DNA of 64,000 nucleotides from Neobacillus niacini (lineage in GTDB: Bacteria > Bacillota > Bacilli > Bacillales > Cytobacillaceae): assembly GCF_023715415.1 (NCBI RefSeq), contig NZ_JAMBOB010000005.1, forward strand, positions 248,001 through 312,000. Direction: 5' to 3'. Below are positions 25,440-35,563 of this stretch, piece by piece. Below the pieces are notes generated by a model. That model was not told the origin of the DNA. It ran no database searches and saw only the letters and a program-made list of their open reading frames with translations. The position numbers and the translations under genes were made by a program. The stretch's first letter is position 1. Every line of letters starts with the position of its first letter.

Positions 25440-25545
25440 GATGTTATGTTTGTAGCACCCGTGCTACAACCGCACAGGACAGGTATTAAGCTGGATGCTT
25501 TTGCATTTGCGCCTGTATATGGCGAGTCTGAGTTTATAAGGAGGT
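25440..25545 (+). ncRNA. Ribosomal protein L21 leader
   Basis: The untranslated leader between the promoter and rplU. It has a stable hairpin GTAGCAC-CC-GTGCTAC (about 25451-25466), followed by a CGCCTG...GGCG paired segment near 25511-25525. Structured leaders that mediate feedback by L21 are known at this place in Firmicutes. Confidence 0.7.
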
Positions 25546-25551
25546 GCAGTT

Positions 25552-25860
25552 ATGTACGCAATTATCGAAACAGGTGGTAAGCAAATCAAGGTAGAAGCTG
25601 GTCAAGCTATCTATATTGAAAAGCTAAACGCTGAAGCTGGTGAAACAGTTACATTTGATAAGGTATTATTCGTTGGCGGTGAAAATGTAAAAGTAGGAAG
25701 TCCATTAGTGGCTGGTGCTACTGTTACAGCTAAAGTTGAAAAACAAGGTCGCGCTAAGAAAATTATCGTTTTCAAATACAAAGCGAAGAAAAACAACCGT
25801 AAAAAGCAAGGTCATCGTCAGCCATACACTAAAGTAGTAATCGAAGCGATCAACGCTTAA
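25552..25860 (+). CDS. rplU: 50S ribosomal protein L21
   Basis: 102 residues, full length, with [18 protein letters not shown] at the start and the basic [18 protein letters not shown] tail that binds 23S rRNA. AAGGAGGTG precedes the ATG. It heads the conserved rplU-prp-rpmA operon. Confidence 0.99.
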   Translation: MYAIIETGGKQIKVEAGQAIYIEKLNAEAGETVTFDKVLFVGGENVKVGSPLVAGATVTAKVEKQGRAKKIIVFKYKAKKNNRKKQGHRQPYTKVVIEAINA

Positions 25861-25875
25861 GTTGTTGGGCACTAG

Positions 25876-26217
25876 ATGATTAAAATTACGATTAATCGTA
25901 CTGAATCCGAATCGATTCAATCCTTTGAAATAAGTGGTCATGCTTTTTTTGCTGACAGGGGCAAGGATATCGTCTGTGCAGGCGCATCTGCAGTATCCGT
26001 CGGCGCTATCAATGCGGTGCACGCCTTAACGGGTGTCACTCCAGAGATTGAGCAGGGAGATGGCTTTCTCCGCTGTATCATTCCAGAAAATATTCAGAAT
26101 GATATATTTGAGAAGGTTCAACTTCTTCTTGAAGGTATGGTTATTTCATTACAAACGATTGAAGAAGAATACGGTAAGCACATAAAAATTACCTTCAAAA
26201 AGTGGGAGGTGGAATAA
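25876..26217 (+). CDS. prp: Ribosomal-processing cysteine protease Prp
   Basis: 113 residues (YsxB). The catalytic pair His22 and Cys34 is present in GHAFFADRGKDIVCAGASA, at the positions known from S. aureus and B. subtilis Prp. It removes the N-terminal extension of L27, and the next gene does carry that extension. ATG 25876 has no strong ribosome site, suggesting coupling to rplU. Its stop directly abuts the rpmA start. Confidence 0.96.
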   Translation: MIKITINRTESESIQSFEISGHAFFADRGKDIVCAGASAVSVGAINAVHALTGVTPEIEQGDGFLRCIIPENIQNDIFEKVQLLLEGMVISLQTIEEEYGKHIKITFKKWEVE

Positions 26218-26511
<294 letters not shown>

Positions 26512-26517
26512 GCATTC

Positions 26518-26556
26518 AGAGAAAACTCTAACCTGATTGGTTAGGGTTTTCTTTTT
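26518..26556 (+). terminator. Terminator after rpmA
   Basis: Stem AGAAAACTCTAACC / GGTTAGGGTTTTCT (nearly perfect) with a TGATT loop, followed by TTTTTAATT. Confidence 0.88.
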
Positions 26557-26723
26557 AATTATCTAGGAAAAAATATCCAATTATAAACTCCAATTTGACC
26601 TTCTATGAAAAGCCTCATATTACCTCAAATGGAAAACATTCACGCAAAATTGCTTACTCATGTGAACTTTTTTGATATACTAACATCAAATAGTATTTCG
26701 AGACCCTAGCTAGGAGTGCGATT

Positions 26724-27254
26724 ATGGACAAAGAATGGGATATCATTGAAGTGCTGCGGCACTCACGGCATGATTGGCTGAATAGGCTGCAGTTAATCAA
26801 AGGCAACTTGGATTTAAATAGAATTGACCGGGCAAAAGAATATATAAATGAAATTGTGATTGAAGCACAGCATGAATCAAACCTCTCAAATTTACACTTG
26901 CCAGGGTTTGCTTCCTTGCTCCTAAAATCAAATTGGGAAAATCATTTGTTTCAGCTTGAATATGAGGTACTTACTGACTTTCAAGCCGTGAAAATAAATG
27001 ATAACATTCTGTCGAATTGGACAGAATCCTTCTTTATTTGCTTAGATCAGGCAATTGAGGCCTTTCAAGAAAATCATTTATCAATAACAATTCAACCGCA
27101 ATCAGATGGAGTTCGTTTCTTTTTTGATTTTAGCGGAATAATAATAAAAAAAGAACTGATTGAGCAATTCCTGAACTCATCGGAAATACAGTATGTAGTA
27201 AAGGAATTCTCAGAAAACGAACTAGGTTTAGAAGTCTTTATGTCAATGGTGTAA
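26724..27254 (+). CDS. spo0B: Sporulation phosphotransferase Spo0B
   Basis: 176 residues. The motif [19 protein letters not shown] holds the phosphorylated histidine (His16, equal to His30 of B. subtilis Spo0B), in a helical hairpin that dimerises. The C-terminal part is a degenerate kinase-like fold without ATP motifs. It passes phosphate from Spo0F to Spo0A. It is about 16 residues shorter at the N-terminus than the B. subtilis protein. ATG after TAGGAG; obg follows 43 bases on. Confidence 0.93.
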   Translation: MDKEWDIIEVLRHSRHDWLNRLQLIKGNLDLNRIDRAKEYINEIVIEAQHESNLSNLHLPGFASLLLKSNWENHLFQLEYEVLTDFQAVKINDNILSNWTESFFICLDQAIEAFQENHLSITIQPQSDGVRFFFDFSGIIIKKELIEQFLNSSEIQYVVKEFSENELGLEVFMSMV

Positions 27255-27297
27255 GCTTGTATTCCATTCGTTTATCAGTCAAATCAGGAGGATTCAC

Positions 27298-28587
27298 ATG
27301 TTTGTCGATCAAACGAAGATATACGTAAAAGGTGGAGACGGCGGTAATGGAATGGTTGCGTTTCGCCGTGAAAAATATGTACCAATGGGCGGGCCTGCTG
27401 GCGGAGACGGTGGTAAAGGTGCCAATGTTGTATTTGAAGTAAATGAAGGCTTGCGTACATTAATGGATTTCCGTTATCAACGCCATTGGAAAGCCCCTCG
27501 TGGTGAGCATGGGATGTCCAAAAATCAGCACGGTAAAAATGCGAAAGATATGATTGTTAAGGTACCACCTGGCACAGTCGTTATGGATGCAGAAACAAAA
27601 GAAGTTATAGCCGACCTTGTCGAAAATGGTCAACGTGCCGTCATTGCTAAAGGTGGACGAGGTGGACGAGGAAATTCCCGTTTCGCAACCCCTTCAAATC
27701 CAGCACCAGAGCTTGCTGAGAATGGCGAACCAGGCCAAGAGCGTGATGTTATCCTTGAATTAAAGCTGCTCGCTGACGTTGGACTTGTTGGATTCCCTAG
27801 TGTTGGGAAATCAACTTTATTATCTGTCGTTTCTTCAGCAAAACCTAAGATTGCTGAGTATCATTTCACAACAATTGTTCCAAATCTAGGAATGGTTGAA
27901 ACCGAAGATAACAGAAGTTTTGTTATGGCAGACCTTCCAGGGCTTATTGAAGGTGCAAGTGAAGGTGTGGGACTTGGTCATCAATTCTTACGTCATATTG
28001 AACGTACACGAGTAATCGTTCATGTCATCGATATGGCAGCAATCGAAGGCCGCGATCCTTATGAGGATTATCTGACTATTAATAAAGAGCTAGAAGAGTA
28101 CAACCTCCGCTTAACTGAGCGTCCGCAAATTATTGTTGCGAATAAAATGGACATGCCGGATGCGGAAGAGAATCTGCAAAAATTTAAAGAGCAGCTTGAA
28201 GAGGATTTTCCGATATTTCCGATTTCTGCACTTTCAAGAAAAGGCTTGAGAGAGTTATTATTTGCGATTGCAGACAAAATCGAGCAGACTCCAGAATTTC
28301 CTCTTGATCATGAAGAAGAGGATACAGGTGTTAATCGCGTTCTTTACAAGCATGAGGCAGATCCTGAGGCCTTCTATATAACTCGAGAACCAGATGGATC
28401 ATTTGTCATCTCAGGGGAAAAGGTTGAAAAACTATTTAAGATGACCAACTTCCAAACAGAAGAATCTATTCGTCGTTTTTCAAGACAGCTCCGTGGTTTA
28501 GGTATAGATGATGCTTTAAGGCAAAAAGGTGCAAAAGATGGGGATACCGTTAAATTATTAGAATTTGAATTTGAATTTGTTGATTAG
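27298..28587 (+). CDS. obg: Obg GTPase (CgtA)
   Basis: 429 residues in three parts: the glycine-rich Obg fold (about 1-157, many GGDGG runs), the G domain with G1 [10 protein letters not shown]3 DLPG and G4 NKMD, and a C-terminal OCT domain. An essential GTPase in 50S maturation, it also links growth to sporulation and the general stress response. The ATG is preceded by TCAGGAGG. It keeps its place after spo0B as in all bacilli. Confidence 0.99.
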   Translation: MFVDQTKIYVKGGDGGNGMVAFRREKYVPMGGPAGGDGGKGANVVFEVNEGLRTLMDFRYQRHWKAPRGEHGMSKNQHGKNAKDMIVKVPPGTVVMDAETKEVIADLVENGQRAVIAKGGRGGRGNSRFATPSNPAPELAENGEPGQERDVILELKLLADVGLVGFPSVGKSTLLSVVSSAKPKIAEYHFTTIVPNLGMVETEDNRSFVMADLPGLIEGASEGVGLGHQFLRHIERTRVIVHVIDMAAIEGRDPYEDYLTINKELEEYNLRLTERPQIIVANKMDMPDAEENLQKFKEQLEEDFPIFPISALSRKGLRELLFAIADKIEQTPEFPLDHEEEDTGVNRVLYKHEADPEAFYITREPDGSFVISGEKVEKLFKMTNFQTEESIRRFSRQLRGLGIDDALRQKGAKDGDTVKLLEFEFEFVD

Positions 28588-28614
28588 GTAATTGAGGGGA
28601 CTTTGAGAAATTCT

Positions 28615-28661
28615 AGCTAAGGCGCCCCAAATCAGTCGTAGTTCGGGCGCTTTAGCTTTTT
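28615..28661 (+). terminator. Terminator between obg and pheB
   Basis: A 13-base stem AGCTAAGGCGCCC / GGGCGCTTTAGCT with one G-T pair, 17-base loop and a TTTTTCT tail. It lies 21 bases before pheB, so pheBA may be partly set by read-through or by a promoter I cannot see. Confidence 0.85.
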
Positions 28662-28682
28662 CTAATCAGGTGGGGTATAGAG

Positions 28683-29138
28683 ATGAAAAATGAAAAATTT
28701 GATAAGAAATTTTATTTAATAAGAGAAGATGTCTTGCCTGAAGCCATGAAGAAAACACTGGATGTAAAAGAAATGCTTGAGAGAGGGAAGGCAGAATCTA
28801 TTTGGGATGCTGTACAACAAGTAGACTTAAGCAGAAGTGCCTATTATAAATACAGGGATACTGTATTTCCTTTTTCTACAGTGGTAAAGGAACGATTAGT
28901 AACACTCTTTTTCCATCTCGAAGATCGTTCAGGAACATTGTCTAAGCTGCTGGGTGTAGTTGCATCTTCTGGCTGCAATGTGTTGACGATACATCAAACT
29001 ATACCGCTGCAAGGTAGAGCAAACGTTACACTTTCGCTAAATACCACCGATATTTCTACGGATATCGATGAGCTGCTCTCGGAATTACGCAAGCTGGAAT
29101 TCGTCGAAAAAGTAGAAGTGCTTGGAACAGGCGCATAA
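28683..29138 (+). CDS. pheB: ACT-domain protein PheB
   Basis: 151 residues. An N-terminal part with a helix-turn-helix look ([19 protein letters not shown]) is followed by an ACT domain ([18 protein letters not shown], about 73-145) of the kind that binds amino acids. The standing partner of pheA in bacilli; its exact role is not settled, and an aromatic-amino-acid sensor is likely. ATG after AGGTGGGGTATAG. Confidence 0.92.
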   Translation: MKNEKFDKKFYLIREDVLPEAMKKTLDVKEMLERGKAESIWDAVQQVDLSRSAYYKYRDTVFPFSTVVKERLVTLFFHLEDRSGTLSKLLGVVASSGCNVLTIHQTIPLQGRANVTLSLNTTDISTDIDELLSELRKLEFVEKVEVLGTGA

Positions 29139-29189
29139 TTGATCATTTTTACAGCAGAGAGAGATTTTTGTTAGGGAGTGTGTGAAATC

Positions 29190-30044
29190 ATGAAAATTGG
29201 TTTTTTAGGACCAAAGGCAACATTCACTGAATTAGCGGTGAAAAAGGTTTTTCGTGGATTTGAACTTGAACCGTACCGAACGATTCCTGAATCCATGGAT
29301 GCAGTTGTCAGTAAAAAAGTAGATTTAGCGGTTGTTCCAATTGAAAATACCCTTGAAGGCACAGTTAATATAACGATAGATTACTTAACCCATGTGGTTC
29401 AATTGCCGATTGTTGGAGAAATTACCATTCCAATCAAGCAGCATCTGATGGTACACCCTACTAATCGAGAAAATTGGCAGAATGTTCAGAAGGTGTACAG
29501 TCACTCTCATGCGATTGCCCAATGCCATAAATTCTTACATACTCAGTTTCACGGGATTCCTTATGAGAGTATCAGTTCCACGGCTGCTGCAGCGAAAATG
29601 GTGATGGACCACCCTGAATTGAATGTTGCCGCCATTGCCAATGAATTGGCTGCAGAAGAATATGGGTTATCGATTGTTCAACGTAATATTCATGACTTTG
29701 ATCATAACCATACCCGTTTTTTCGTGCTATCAGAAAAGGGGCTGGATTTTGAGGAACTTAGCGGTTCGTCCCATTATAAAACAACCCTGATGGTCACACT
29801 TCCAACCGATAAAGCCGGAACGCTGCATATGGTCCTATCTGCTTTTGCTTGGCGAAAAATAAACCTGTCTAAGATTGAATCAAGACCGATGAAAACTGGA
29901 ATTGGTAATTATTTTTTCATTATTGATTTGGAAATGAAGCTTGATGAGGTACTGATACCAGGCGCAATGGCCGAGCTCGAAGCACTAGGCTGTGGAGTTA
30001 CATTATTGGGAAGTTACCCATCTAAAATGGTTGAATTAAACTAA
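29190..30044 (+). CDS. pheA: Prephenate dehydratase
   Basis: 284 residues from ATG 29190 (AGGGAG 11 bases upstream; an in-frame GTG at 29178 is less likely). It turns prephenate into phenylpyruvate in phenylalanine synthesis. Catalytic core motifs are FLGPKATFTE at the start, VPIENTLEGTVN and the Thr-Arg-Phe triad (NHTRFFVLSE). The C-terminal ACT domain carries the ESRPMKTGIGNYFFIID feedback motif. Length is as in B. subtilis PheA. Confidence 0.97.
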   Translation: MKIGFLGPKATFTELAVKKVFRGFELEPYRTIPESMDAVVSKKVDLAVVPIENTLEGTVNITIDYLTHVVQLPIVGEITIPIKQHLMVHPTNRENWQNVQKVYSHSHAIAQCHKFLHTQFHGIPYESISSTAAAAKMVMDHPELNVAAIANELAAEEYGLSIVQRNIHDFDHNHTRFFVLSEKGLDFEELSGSSHYKTTLMVTLPTDKAGTLHMVLSAFAWRKINLSKIESRPMKTGIGNYFFIIDLEMKLDEVLIPGAMAELEALGCGVTLLGSYPSKMVELN

Positions 30045-30074
30045 AAGTACCGGGCATATGCTCGGTACTTTTAG
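30041..30074. terminator. Bidirectional terminator between pheA and nadR
   Basis: A perfect 12-base stem CTAAAAGTACCG / CGGTACTTTTAG around a 10-base loop. A-rich and T-rich flanks let it act for both converging genes; it overlaps the pheA stop codon. Confidence 0.88.
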
Positions 30075-30075
30075 T

Positions 30076-30615
30076 TTAATATTCAATTAAAAAGCCAGCT
30101 TCCTTTAATGCAGCTTCAGCTTTGTCCAAGGTTTGCACGGTAGACGCTGCGATTGTATGGAGATGAATGCCGCCTGTTAACTCTGATAATAACGAGGCCT
30201 TCGTCGTTTGGATATTATCCATAAATTGTTTGACTTCTTGGCGATTGGATACCATAATCGACGCCGTTAAATCTCCGTATACCGCATGTTCAACTTTTAC
30301 ATCCTTTACCAATACACCATGATCAACGAGTAAATTTAGCTCTTTTTCGGTGTCGTCTGGTATGTGCCTGCAGGCGATGGTCCTTTCAAATAATGGAACG
30401 CCAGTGTTTTGCTTAAAATACAAATAGCCTTGGCTTGTTGCAATGATTGGCTCATCTTTTGCTTTCAGGAGCGTAATATCCCCGACAATGACCTGTCTGC
30501 TTACATTTGTCCGGGTTGCTAACTCACTTCCTTTAAGCGGCACAGGACTGTCCTTAAGCAGCTCTAAAATGAAAGCTCTCCTTTCATCCCCTAATATTTT
30601 TTTTTGCTCTGCCAT
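30076..30615 (-). CDS. nadR: NAD biosynthesis repressor NadR (NiaR/YrxA)
   Basis: 179 residues. A winged helix-turn-helix (RRAFILELLKDSPVPLKGSELATRTNVSRQVIVGDI) is followed by a 3H domain, named for its three histidines (seen in CRHIPDD, DHGVL/VEHAV and GGIHLHTIA), which binds nicotinic acid with a metal. It represses the nad genes when niacin is plentiful. It lies after nadS, reading the same way, and a candidate operator is in the nadS-nadB gap. Confidence 0.95.
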   Translation of the reverse strand: MAEQKKILGDERRAFILELLKDSPVPLKGSELATRTNVSRQVIVGDITLLKAKDEPIIATSQGYLYFKQNTGVPLFERTIACRHIPDDTEKELNLLVDHGVLVKDVKVEHAVYGDLTASIMVSNRQEVKQFMDNIQTTKASLLSELTGGIHLHTIAASTVQTLDKAEAALKEAGFLIEY

Positions 30616-30659
30616 ATATACCTCCTAGGTGTTTCTATTTCTATATTCTAGCATAGTTT

Positions 30660-31790
30660 CTATCGTTTAAATTTTTTTACAATATCTACAATAGTCTCTC
30701 CAAGCTTTACGACATCTTCTCTATTGGTCGAAGTTCCAAACGAAATCCGGATAAATTCTTTTGCCTCTTGTGGGCTTAATCCTAATGCTTGTGTCACTTT
30801 TGCAGGAGACTGTAAGCCGATTTGACAGGCACTTCCGGTTGAAATCGCAAACCCATACCGATTACATTCTAACATCATCCATTGTCCTTCAATCCCAGAA
30901 ATCCGTAAACCAATGATTGAAGGTAATTGTGACGCCGAATCAGCCTGATGTATATGGACAAATTCATTAATAGGCTTAAGCGACTCCATAAAAGCTGTGC
31001 GAAGCTCTAAATATTTAACGTAGTTTTGTTCCGAATTGCCATGTATCTTTTGAGCAGCCGCAGTCATTGCTGCAATCGCAGGCACATTTACAGTTCCTGG
31101 TCTAAATCCTTTTTCATGAGAGCTCCCTGGAAAAAATGGTCTCCACGAAATGGTCGGGTCTATATAAACTCCGCCAACCCCTTTTGGACCATAAATTTTA
31201 TGACCAGAGAACGAAAAACTGCTAACAAGTTGGGTAAGACTTCGCACATCAATTTTTCCAAAAGATTGAACAAAATCGCTGTGAAAATGAATGTTATTCT
31301 CCCGGCAAATTCGTGCGATATCTTCAATTGGCTGAATAGTTCCAATTTCCGAATTAACATGCTGTATGGCCACTAATACGGTTTCCGAAGTAATGGTACG
31401 CTTCAATTCTTCTACATCAATGAGCCCGGAAGCTTTAAAAGGTAAAAAGGTAATACTGTACCCTTCTAGTCGGTTGAGAACTCCATGGATAGAAGAGTGC
31501 TCAGCCAATCCGGCAATAATATGCTTTCCAGGTTTTTTTGGCGCCGATAATAACGCCTCAATGGCAAGAAAATTTCCCTCTGAACCACCACTTGTAAAGT
31601 ACAGCCCCTTTTGGTTAATACCTAAAAGATTTGCCAGCTCTTGACGGCAATTCTCGAGCAAGTCCTGTGACTGTCCACCGATATCATGGAGGGAGCTTGA
31701 ATTCCCAAAATACTCAGTAGAAGCCTGTACAAACACCTCTGCAGCTTCAGAATCTAACGGAGTGGTAGCAGCAAAATCAAAATATATCAT
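30660..31790 (-). CDS. nadS: NifS-like cysteine desulfurase NadS
   Basis: 376 residues, from ATG 31790 (GGAG 6 bases upstream) giving MIYFDFAATTPLD. Class V aminotransferase fold with the PLP lysine in SFSGHKIYGPKG and the catalytic cysteine in STGSACQIG near the C-terminus. In B. subtilis this desulfurase supplies sulfur for the iron-sulfur cluster of NadA. Divergent from nadB and next to nadR, as known for the family. Confidence 0.95.
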   Translation of the reverse strand: MIYFDFAATTPLDSEAAEVFVQASTEYFGNSSSLHDIGGQSQDLLENCRQELANLLGINQKGLYFTSGGSEGNFLAIEALLSAPKKPGKHIIAGLAEHSSIHGVLNRLEGYSITFLPFKASGLIDVEELKRTITSETVLVAIQHVNSEIGTIQPIEDIARICRENNIHFHSDFVQSFGKIDVRSLTQLVSSFSFSGHKIYGPKGVGGVYIDPTISWRPFFPGSSHEKGFRPGTVNVPAIAAMTAAAQKIHGNSEQNYVKYLELRTAFMESLKPINEFVHIHQADSASQLPSIIGLRISGIEGQWMMLECNRYGFAISTGSACQIGLQSPAKVTQALGLSPQEAKEFIRISFGTSTNREDVVKLGETIVDIVKKFKR

Positions 31791-31846
31791 AGTAATCTCC
31801 AATATTAGTATTTTTGAATATTGATAACTGGCTTTTAAAAATTTTC

Positions 31847-31874
31847 TTGTATTTAGTTTAAATCTATGTAAATA
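31847..31874 (+). promoter_or_regulatory. Candidate promoter of nadBCA
   Basis: TTGTAT (31847-31852), 16 bases, TAAATA (31869-31874), ending two bases before the presumed NadR operator. Confidence 0.5.
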
Positions 31875-31875
31875 T

Positions 31876-31891
31876 AGATGTCAAGACACCT
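31876..31891. promoter_or_regulatory. Candidate NadR operator
   Basis: AGATGTCAAGACACCT is palindromic apart from one position, with a core TGTC-AA-GACA. It lies between the -10 box and the nadB start in the divergent nadS/nadB gap. A TGTC...GACA core agrees with what I recall of NiaR sites. Confidence 0.6.
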
Positions 31892-31909
31892 GTTAATCCA
31901 GGAGGCAAT

Positions 31910-33487
31910 ATGATGACAAATAGTGATGTTTTAATTTTAGGAAGTGGGATTGCTGCATTGCAGTTAGCCTCGCTTTTAAATAAGGATTTAAATGTGAGGA
32001 TACTCACAAAGGGAAAAGTAAGAACAGCCAATTCTTATTTGGCCCAAGGTGGTATTGCTGCAGCTATTGGCAAGCATGATCACCCTAGTAAACATATTGC
32101 TGATACGCTTGAAGCGGGAAGATATCACAATAATCAAGAAGCTGTCGAGCAAATCATTAACGCTGCACCTGGGCTTATTACGTTCATTTCTGAACAAGGA
32201 TCTGTTTTTGATAAAAATCACAACGGTGAATTGCTATTAGGGATGGAAGGGGCACATAGCGAAAAGCGGATTGTTCATGGTGGCGGTGACGCAACAGGTA
32301 AAAACGTGGTTGAGTTTCTTATTACCAAGCTGAAGGAAAATGTCACCATTGATGAAAATGTTTTTGCTTATGAATTATTGCTGGATTCTAAGAAAACCTG
32401 CATTGGTGTAAAAGCGAAGGAACAGGATGGCACGATAAAGTACCACTACAGCACGAATACCATTCTAGCAACTGGTGGATGTGGACAATTGTTCACCTAT
32501 ACTTCAAATGCCCCAACGGTCAACGGTGACGGAATCGCAATGGCTTATCGAGCTGGAGCTGAAATTGTGGATATGGAGTTTATTCAATTCCATCCAACAC
32601 TCCTCTACCTAAATGGTGAAACAAAAGGGTTGATTTCGGAAGCGGTTCGCGGCGAAGGAGCCATCCTTGTTACCGATGACGGCACGCCAATCATGGAAGG
32701 TGTACATCCGCTCAAGGATCTTGCACCAAGGCATGTTGTTTCGCAGAAAATCTATGACTATCGTAAAAATGGCTACAATGTATATTTAGATATTAGTAAT
32801 ATAGAAAACTTTAAGGATCGTTTCCCTTCGATTACCTCTATTTGCGAGGAAAATGGACTTCAACTATCAGAGGGAAGAATCCCAGTGGCACCCGGCAGTC
32901 ATTTCTTAATGGGTGGTGTCAAAACAGACCTAGCAGGAAGAACTTCAATAAAGGGACTTTATGCAATTGGTGAAGCCGCCTGCACAGGGTTGCACGGTGC
33001 TAACCGTCTGGCAAGTAATTCTCTATTAGAAGGTTTATATATGGGGAAAAAGCTATCCAAATGGTTAAATGAGTCAGCATATAAACAAATCCATGGGAAG
33101 ATGCAGATTGGACCGTATATTCAAAAGGAAAAAGTAATCTTACCAGATACTCAGCAAATCAAGGATTACATGATGGAGCGGGTCGGAATTGTCCGAGATG
33201 CTGTTAATCTTCGAAAACAAAAAGCTTGGTTAGACCATTTTAAAGTCCACCAAATCGATAATTTTGACGCCTATTCTTTTGAAGAGATGACTCAGATTTT
33301 TATGCTGATTACGGCGAATTTAATTACTGAATCTGCTTTGAAGCGAACAGAGAGCCGTGGCGGTCATTATCGAAGTGATTTCCCAGCAGAAGATCACCTA
33401 CATTGGTTAAATAAAACCATTATTCATAAAATTAGCAAGGAAATGGAGAGAAACCATGAACACATTGAAACTGCGCTTGCTACTTGA
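31910..33487 (+). CDS. nadB: L-aspartate oxidase
   Basis: 525 residues. A flavoenzyme that oxidises aspartate to iminoaspartate, first step of NAD synthesis. The FAD-binding loop is LILGSGIAALQLA, and the family core includes NSYLAQGGIAAA and HGANRLASNSLLEG. ATG 31910 and ATG 31913 are both possible; GGAGG at 31901 favours 31913. Its last 32 bases overlap nadC. Confidence 0.97.
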   Translation: MMTNSDVLILGSGIAALQLASLLNKDLNVRILTKGKVRTANSYLAQGGIAAAIGKHDHPSKHIADTLEAGRYHNNQEAVEQIINAAPGLITFISEQGSVFDKNHNGELLLGMEGAHSEKRIVHGGGDATGKNVVEFLITKLKENVTIDENVFAYELLLDSKKTCIGVKAKEQDGTIKYHYSTNTILATGGCGQLFTYTSNAPTVNGDGIAMAYRAGAEIVDMEFIQFHPTLLYLNGETKGLISEAVRGEGAILVTDDGTPIMEGVHPLKDLAPRHVVSQKIYDYRKNGYNVYLDISNIENFKDRFPSITSICEENGLQLSEGRIPVAPGSHFLMGGVKTDLAGRTSIKGLYAIGEAACTGLHGANRLASNSLLEGLYMGKKLSKWLNESAYKQIHGKMQIGPYIQKEKVILPDTQQIKDYMMERVGIVRDAVNLRKQKAWLDHFKVHQIDNFDAYSFEEMTQIFMLITANLITESALKRTESRGGHYRSDFPAEDHLHWLNKTIIHKISKEMERNHEHIETALAT

Positions 33488-34304
33488 GCAATTTTTTATT
33501 GAGGATATTGGGGAACAGGATATTACTTCCGATTTAATTTTTCCAGATGATACAACAGGTGAAATTGTCTTTCTTTCAAAGGATAATGGAATATTCTGCG
33601 GAGAAGAGATTATTAATACGGGATTTAAGCTATTGAATCAGGAAATTAAGACACAGGTTTTTGTGAAGGATGGTCAAGCCATAGAATTTGGCCAAAAGCT
33701 TGCAACAGCCTCAGGTAAAATATCTGATTTGCTAAAAGGGGAAAGAGTGGTTCTTAACCTAATTCAAAGAATGAGTGGGATTGCGACTCTTACTAGAAAA
33801 GCCGTTGATACTCTTGACAGTGGTCATACAAAAATTTGTGATACCCGCAAAACAACACCCGGCTTAAGAATGCTTGAAAAGTATGCTGTTACCACTGGTG
33901 GAGGCTATAACCACCGTTTTGGCTTATATGATGGAATTATGATAAAAGATAATCATATTTCTTTTGCTGGATCCATTTCACATGCAGTGGGAAGTGTTCG
34001 AGCTAAGGCCGGTCATATGGTGAAGGTGGAAGTTGAAGTTGAAACCGAAGCTCAGGTTAAAGAAGCTGTTAGTGCTGGTGCCGATGTGATTATGTTTGAT
34101 AATCGTACTCCAGATGAAATTAAAGAACTAATTAAGTTCGTTCCGGATGGATTAATTACAGAAGCATCAGGCGGTATTCAATTGTCTAATTTAGCTGGTT
34201 ATCGTGATACCGGTGTTGATTATGTTTCACTCGGATTTTTAACACATTCATATAAAGCACTGGATATAAGCGTCAAAGTCCTATGGAGTAAAGGGGAGAA
34301 ATAA
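33456..34304 (+). CDS. nadC: Nicotinate-nucleotide pyrophosphorylase (quinolinate phosphoribosyltransferase)
   Basis: 282 residues. It converts quinolinate and PRPP to nicotinate mononucleotide. Motifs: [11 protein letters not shown] at the N-terminus, [32 protein letters not shown] and the C-terminal [12 protein letters not shown]. The start lies 32 bases inside nadB with GGAGAG upstream, so translation is coupled. nadA follows one base after the stop. Confidence 0.97.
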   Translation: MNTLKLRLLLEQFFIEDIGEQDITSDLIFPDDTTGEIVFLSKDNGIFCGEEIINTGFKLLNQEIKTQVFVKDGQAIEFGQKLATASGKISDLLKGERVVLNLIQRMSGIATLTRKAVDTLDSGHTKICDTRKTTPGLRMLEKYAVTTGGGYNHRFGLYDGIMIKDNHISFAGSISHAVGSVRAKAGHMVKVEVEVETEAQVKEAVSAGADVIMFDNRTPDEIKELIKFVPDGLITEASGGIQLSNLAGYRDTGVDYVSLGFLTHSYKALDISVKVLWSKGEK

Positions 34305-34305
34305 G

Positions 34306-35403
34306 ATGAGTTTTTTAGCGACAATGCAAAAAAATAAGATGATTCCTGAGAAATACAAACAAATGTCAAGGGAAGAGTTAGAGGCTAGAGTCATTGAAGT
34401 GAAAAATAAGTTAGGCTCAAAACTTTTTATTCCAGGACATCATTATCAAAAGGATGAAGTAGTCCAGTTTGCTGATGCAACAGGTGATTCTTTAAAACTT
34501 GCTCAATTATCAGCTGAAAATAAAGACGCAGAATTTATTGTTTTCTGCGGTGTACACTTTATGGCGGAAACAGCAGATATTCTAACAGATGAGAATCAAA
34601 AGGTGATTCTTCCTGACATGCGGGCAGGCTGCTCCATGGCGGACATGGCAGACCTTGATCAGACTGAAAAGGCATGGGAAATCCTGCAAGGAATCTTTGG
34701 AGATAGTATTCTTCCATTAACATATGTTAATTCAACAGCGGCGATTAAATCATTTGTTGGTGCTCATGGCGGTGCGAGTGTAACCTCTTCTAATGCAGAG
34801 ACCATGGTAAAGTGGGCATTCACCCAAAAAGAACGGATTTTATTTTTACCAGATCAGCATTTAGGCAGAAATACCGCTGCTGATTTAGGTATTGGTTTAG
34901 ATGAAATGGCTGTATGGAATCCGATTACTCACTCACTTGAATACGAAGGCGATCCTTTAAAAATAAAAGTTATCCTTTGGAAGGGTCACTGCTCTGTCCA
35001 TGAGAACTTTACGGTTCAGAATGTCCATGATACACGAAGCAATTATCCGAACATGAAGATTATTGTTCATCCAGAGTGCCGCCGTGAGGTTGTAGTATTA
35101 TCGGATATGGCTGGGTCCACAAGTTATATTATTAATGCAATTGAAAAAGCAGAGCCAGGTTCTGAGTGGGCGATTGGAACAGAGATGAATCTAGTTAATC
35201 GTTTAATAAAAAATCATCCAGATAAAAAGATTATGTCTTTGAATCCGCAGATGTGTCCTTGTTTAACGATGAACAGAATTGATTTGCCGCATTTAGTTTG
35301 GAGTTTGGATACCTTAGAAGAAACAAAAAATATTATTAAGGTAAGCCCTGAAATTGCAGAAAATGCGAAATTAGCGCTTGAACGGATGTTACAAAACGCA
35401 TAA
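34306..35403 (+). CDS. nadA: Quinolinate synthase A (4Fe-4S)
   Basis: 365 residues. It condenses iminoaspartate with dihydroxyacetone phosphate. The three cluster cysteines are visible in [18 protein letters not shown] and [10 protein letters not shown]. It also has the family motif [12 protein letters not shown] and the long form typical of bacilli. ATG preceded by AAAGGGGAG. It ends the nadBCA operon before a terminator. Confidence 0.97.
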   Translation: MSFLATMQKNKMIPEKYKQMSREELEARVIEVKNKLGSKLFIPGHHYQKDEVVQFADATGDSLKLAQLSAENKDAEFIVFCGVHFMAETADILTDENQKVILPDMRAGCSMADMADLDQTEKAWEILQGIFGDSILPLTYVNSTAAIKSFVGAHGGASVTSSNAETMVKWAFTQKERILFLPDQHLGRNTAADLGIGLDEMAVWNPITHSLEYEGDPLKIKVILWKGHCSVHENFTVQNVHDTRSNYPNMKIIVHPECRREVVVLSDMAGSTSYIINAIEKAEPGSEWAIGTEMNLVNRLIKNHPDKKIMSLNPQMCPCLTMNRIDLPHLVWSLDTLEETKNIIKVSPEIAENAKLALERMLQNA

Positions 35404-35410
35404 TGATTAG

Positions 35411-35447
35411 GTAGATGCAATTTTCATAAATTGCATCTACTTTTATT
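35411..35447 (+). terminator. Terminator after nadA
   Basis: Perfect 11-base stem GTAGATGCAAT / ATTGCATCTAC, then TTTTATTTTA. Confidence 0.88.
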
Positions 35448-35524
35448 TTATAGAGGTTGATTCATATTCTTGGGAAAAAAAGCATAAGTTTTTCTGAAGA
35501 ATGTTAGCACTTTGCCTATCATCA

Positions 35525-35533
35525 CATAGAATA
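35525..35533 (+). promoter_or_regulatory. Possible sporulation (sigma-K/E type) -10 box before safA
   Basis: CATAGAATA fits the CATA-N3-TA pattern of late mother-cell promoters. The possible -35 (AC of GCAC) is spaced two bases short, so this is weak. Confidence 0.3.
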
Positions 35534-35563
35534 TATGGACTTATGCATAGGAGGGAAATCAGA

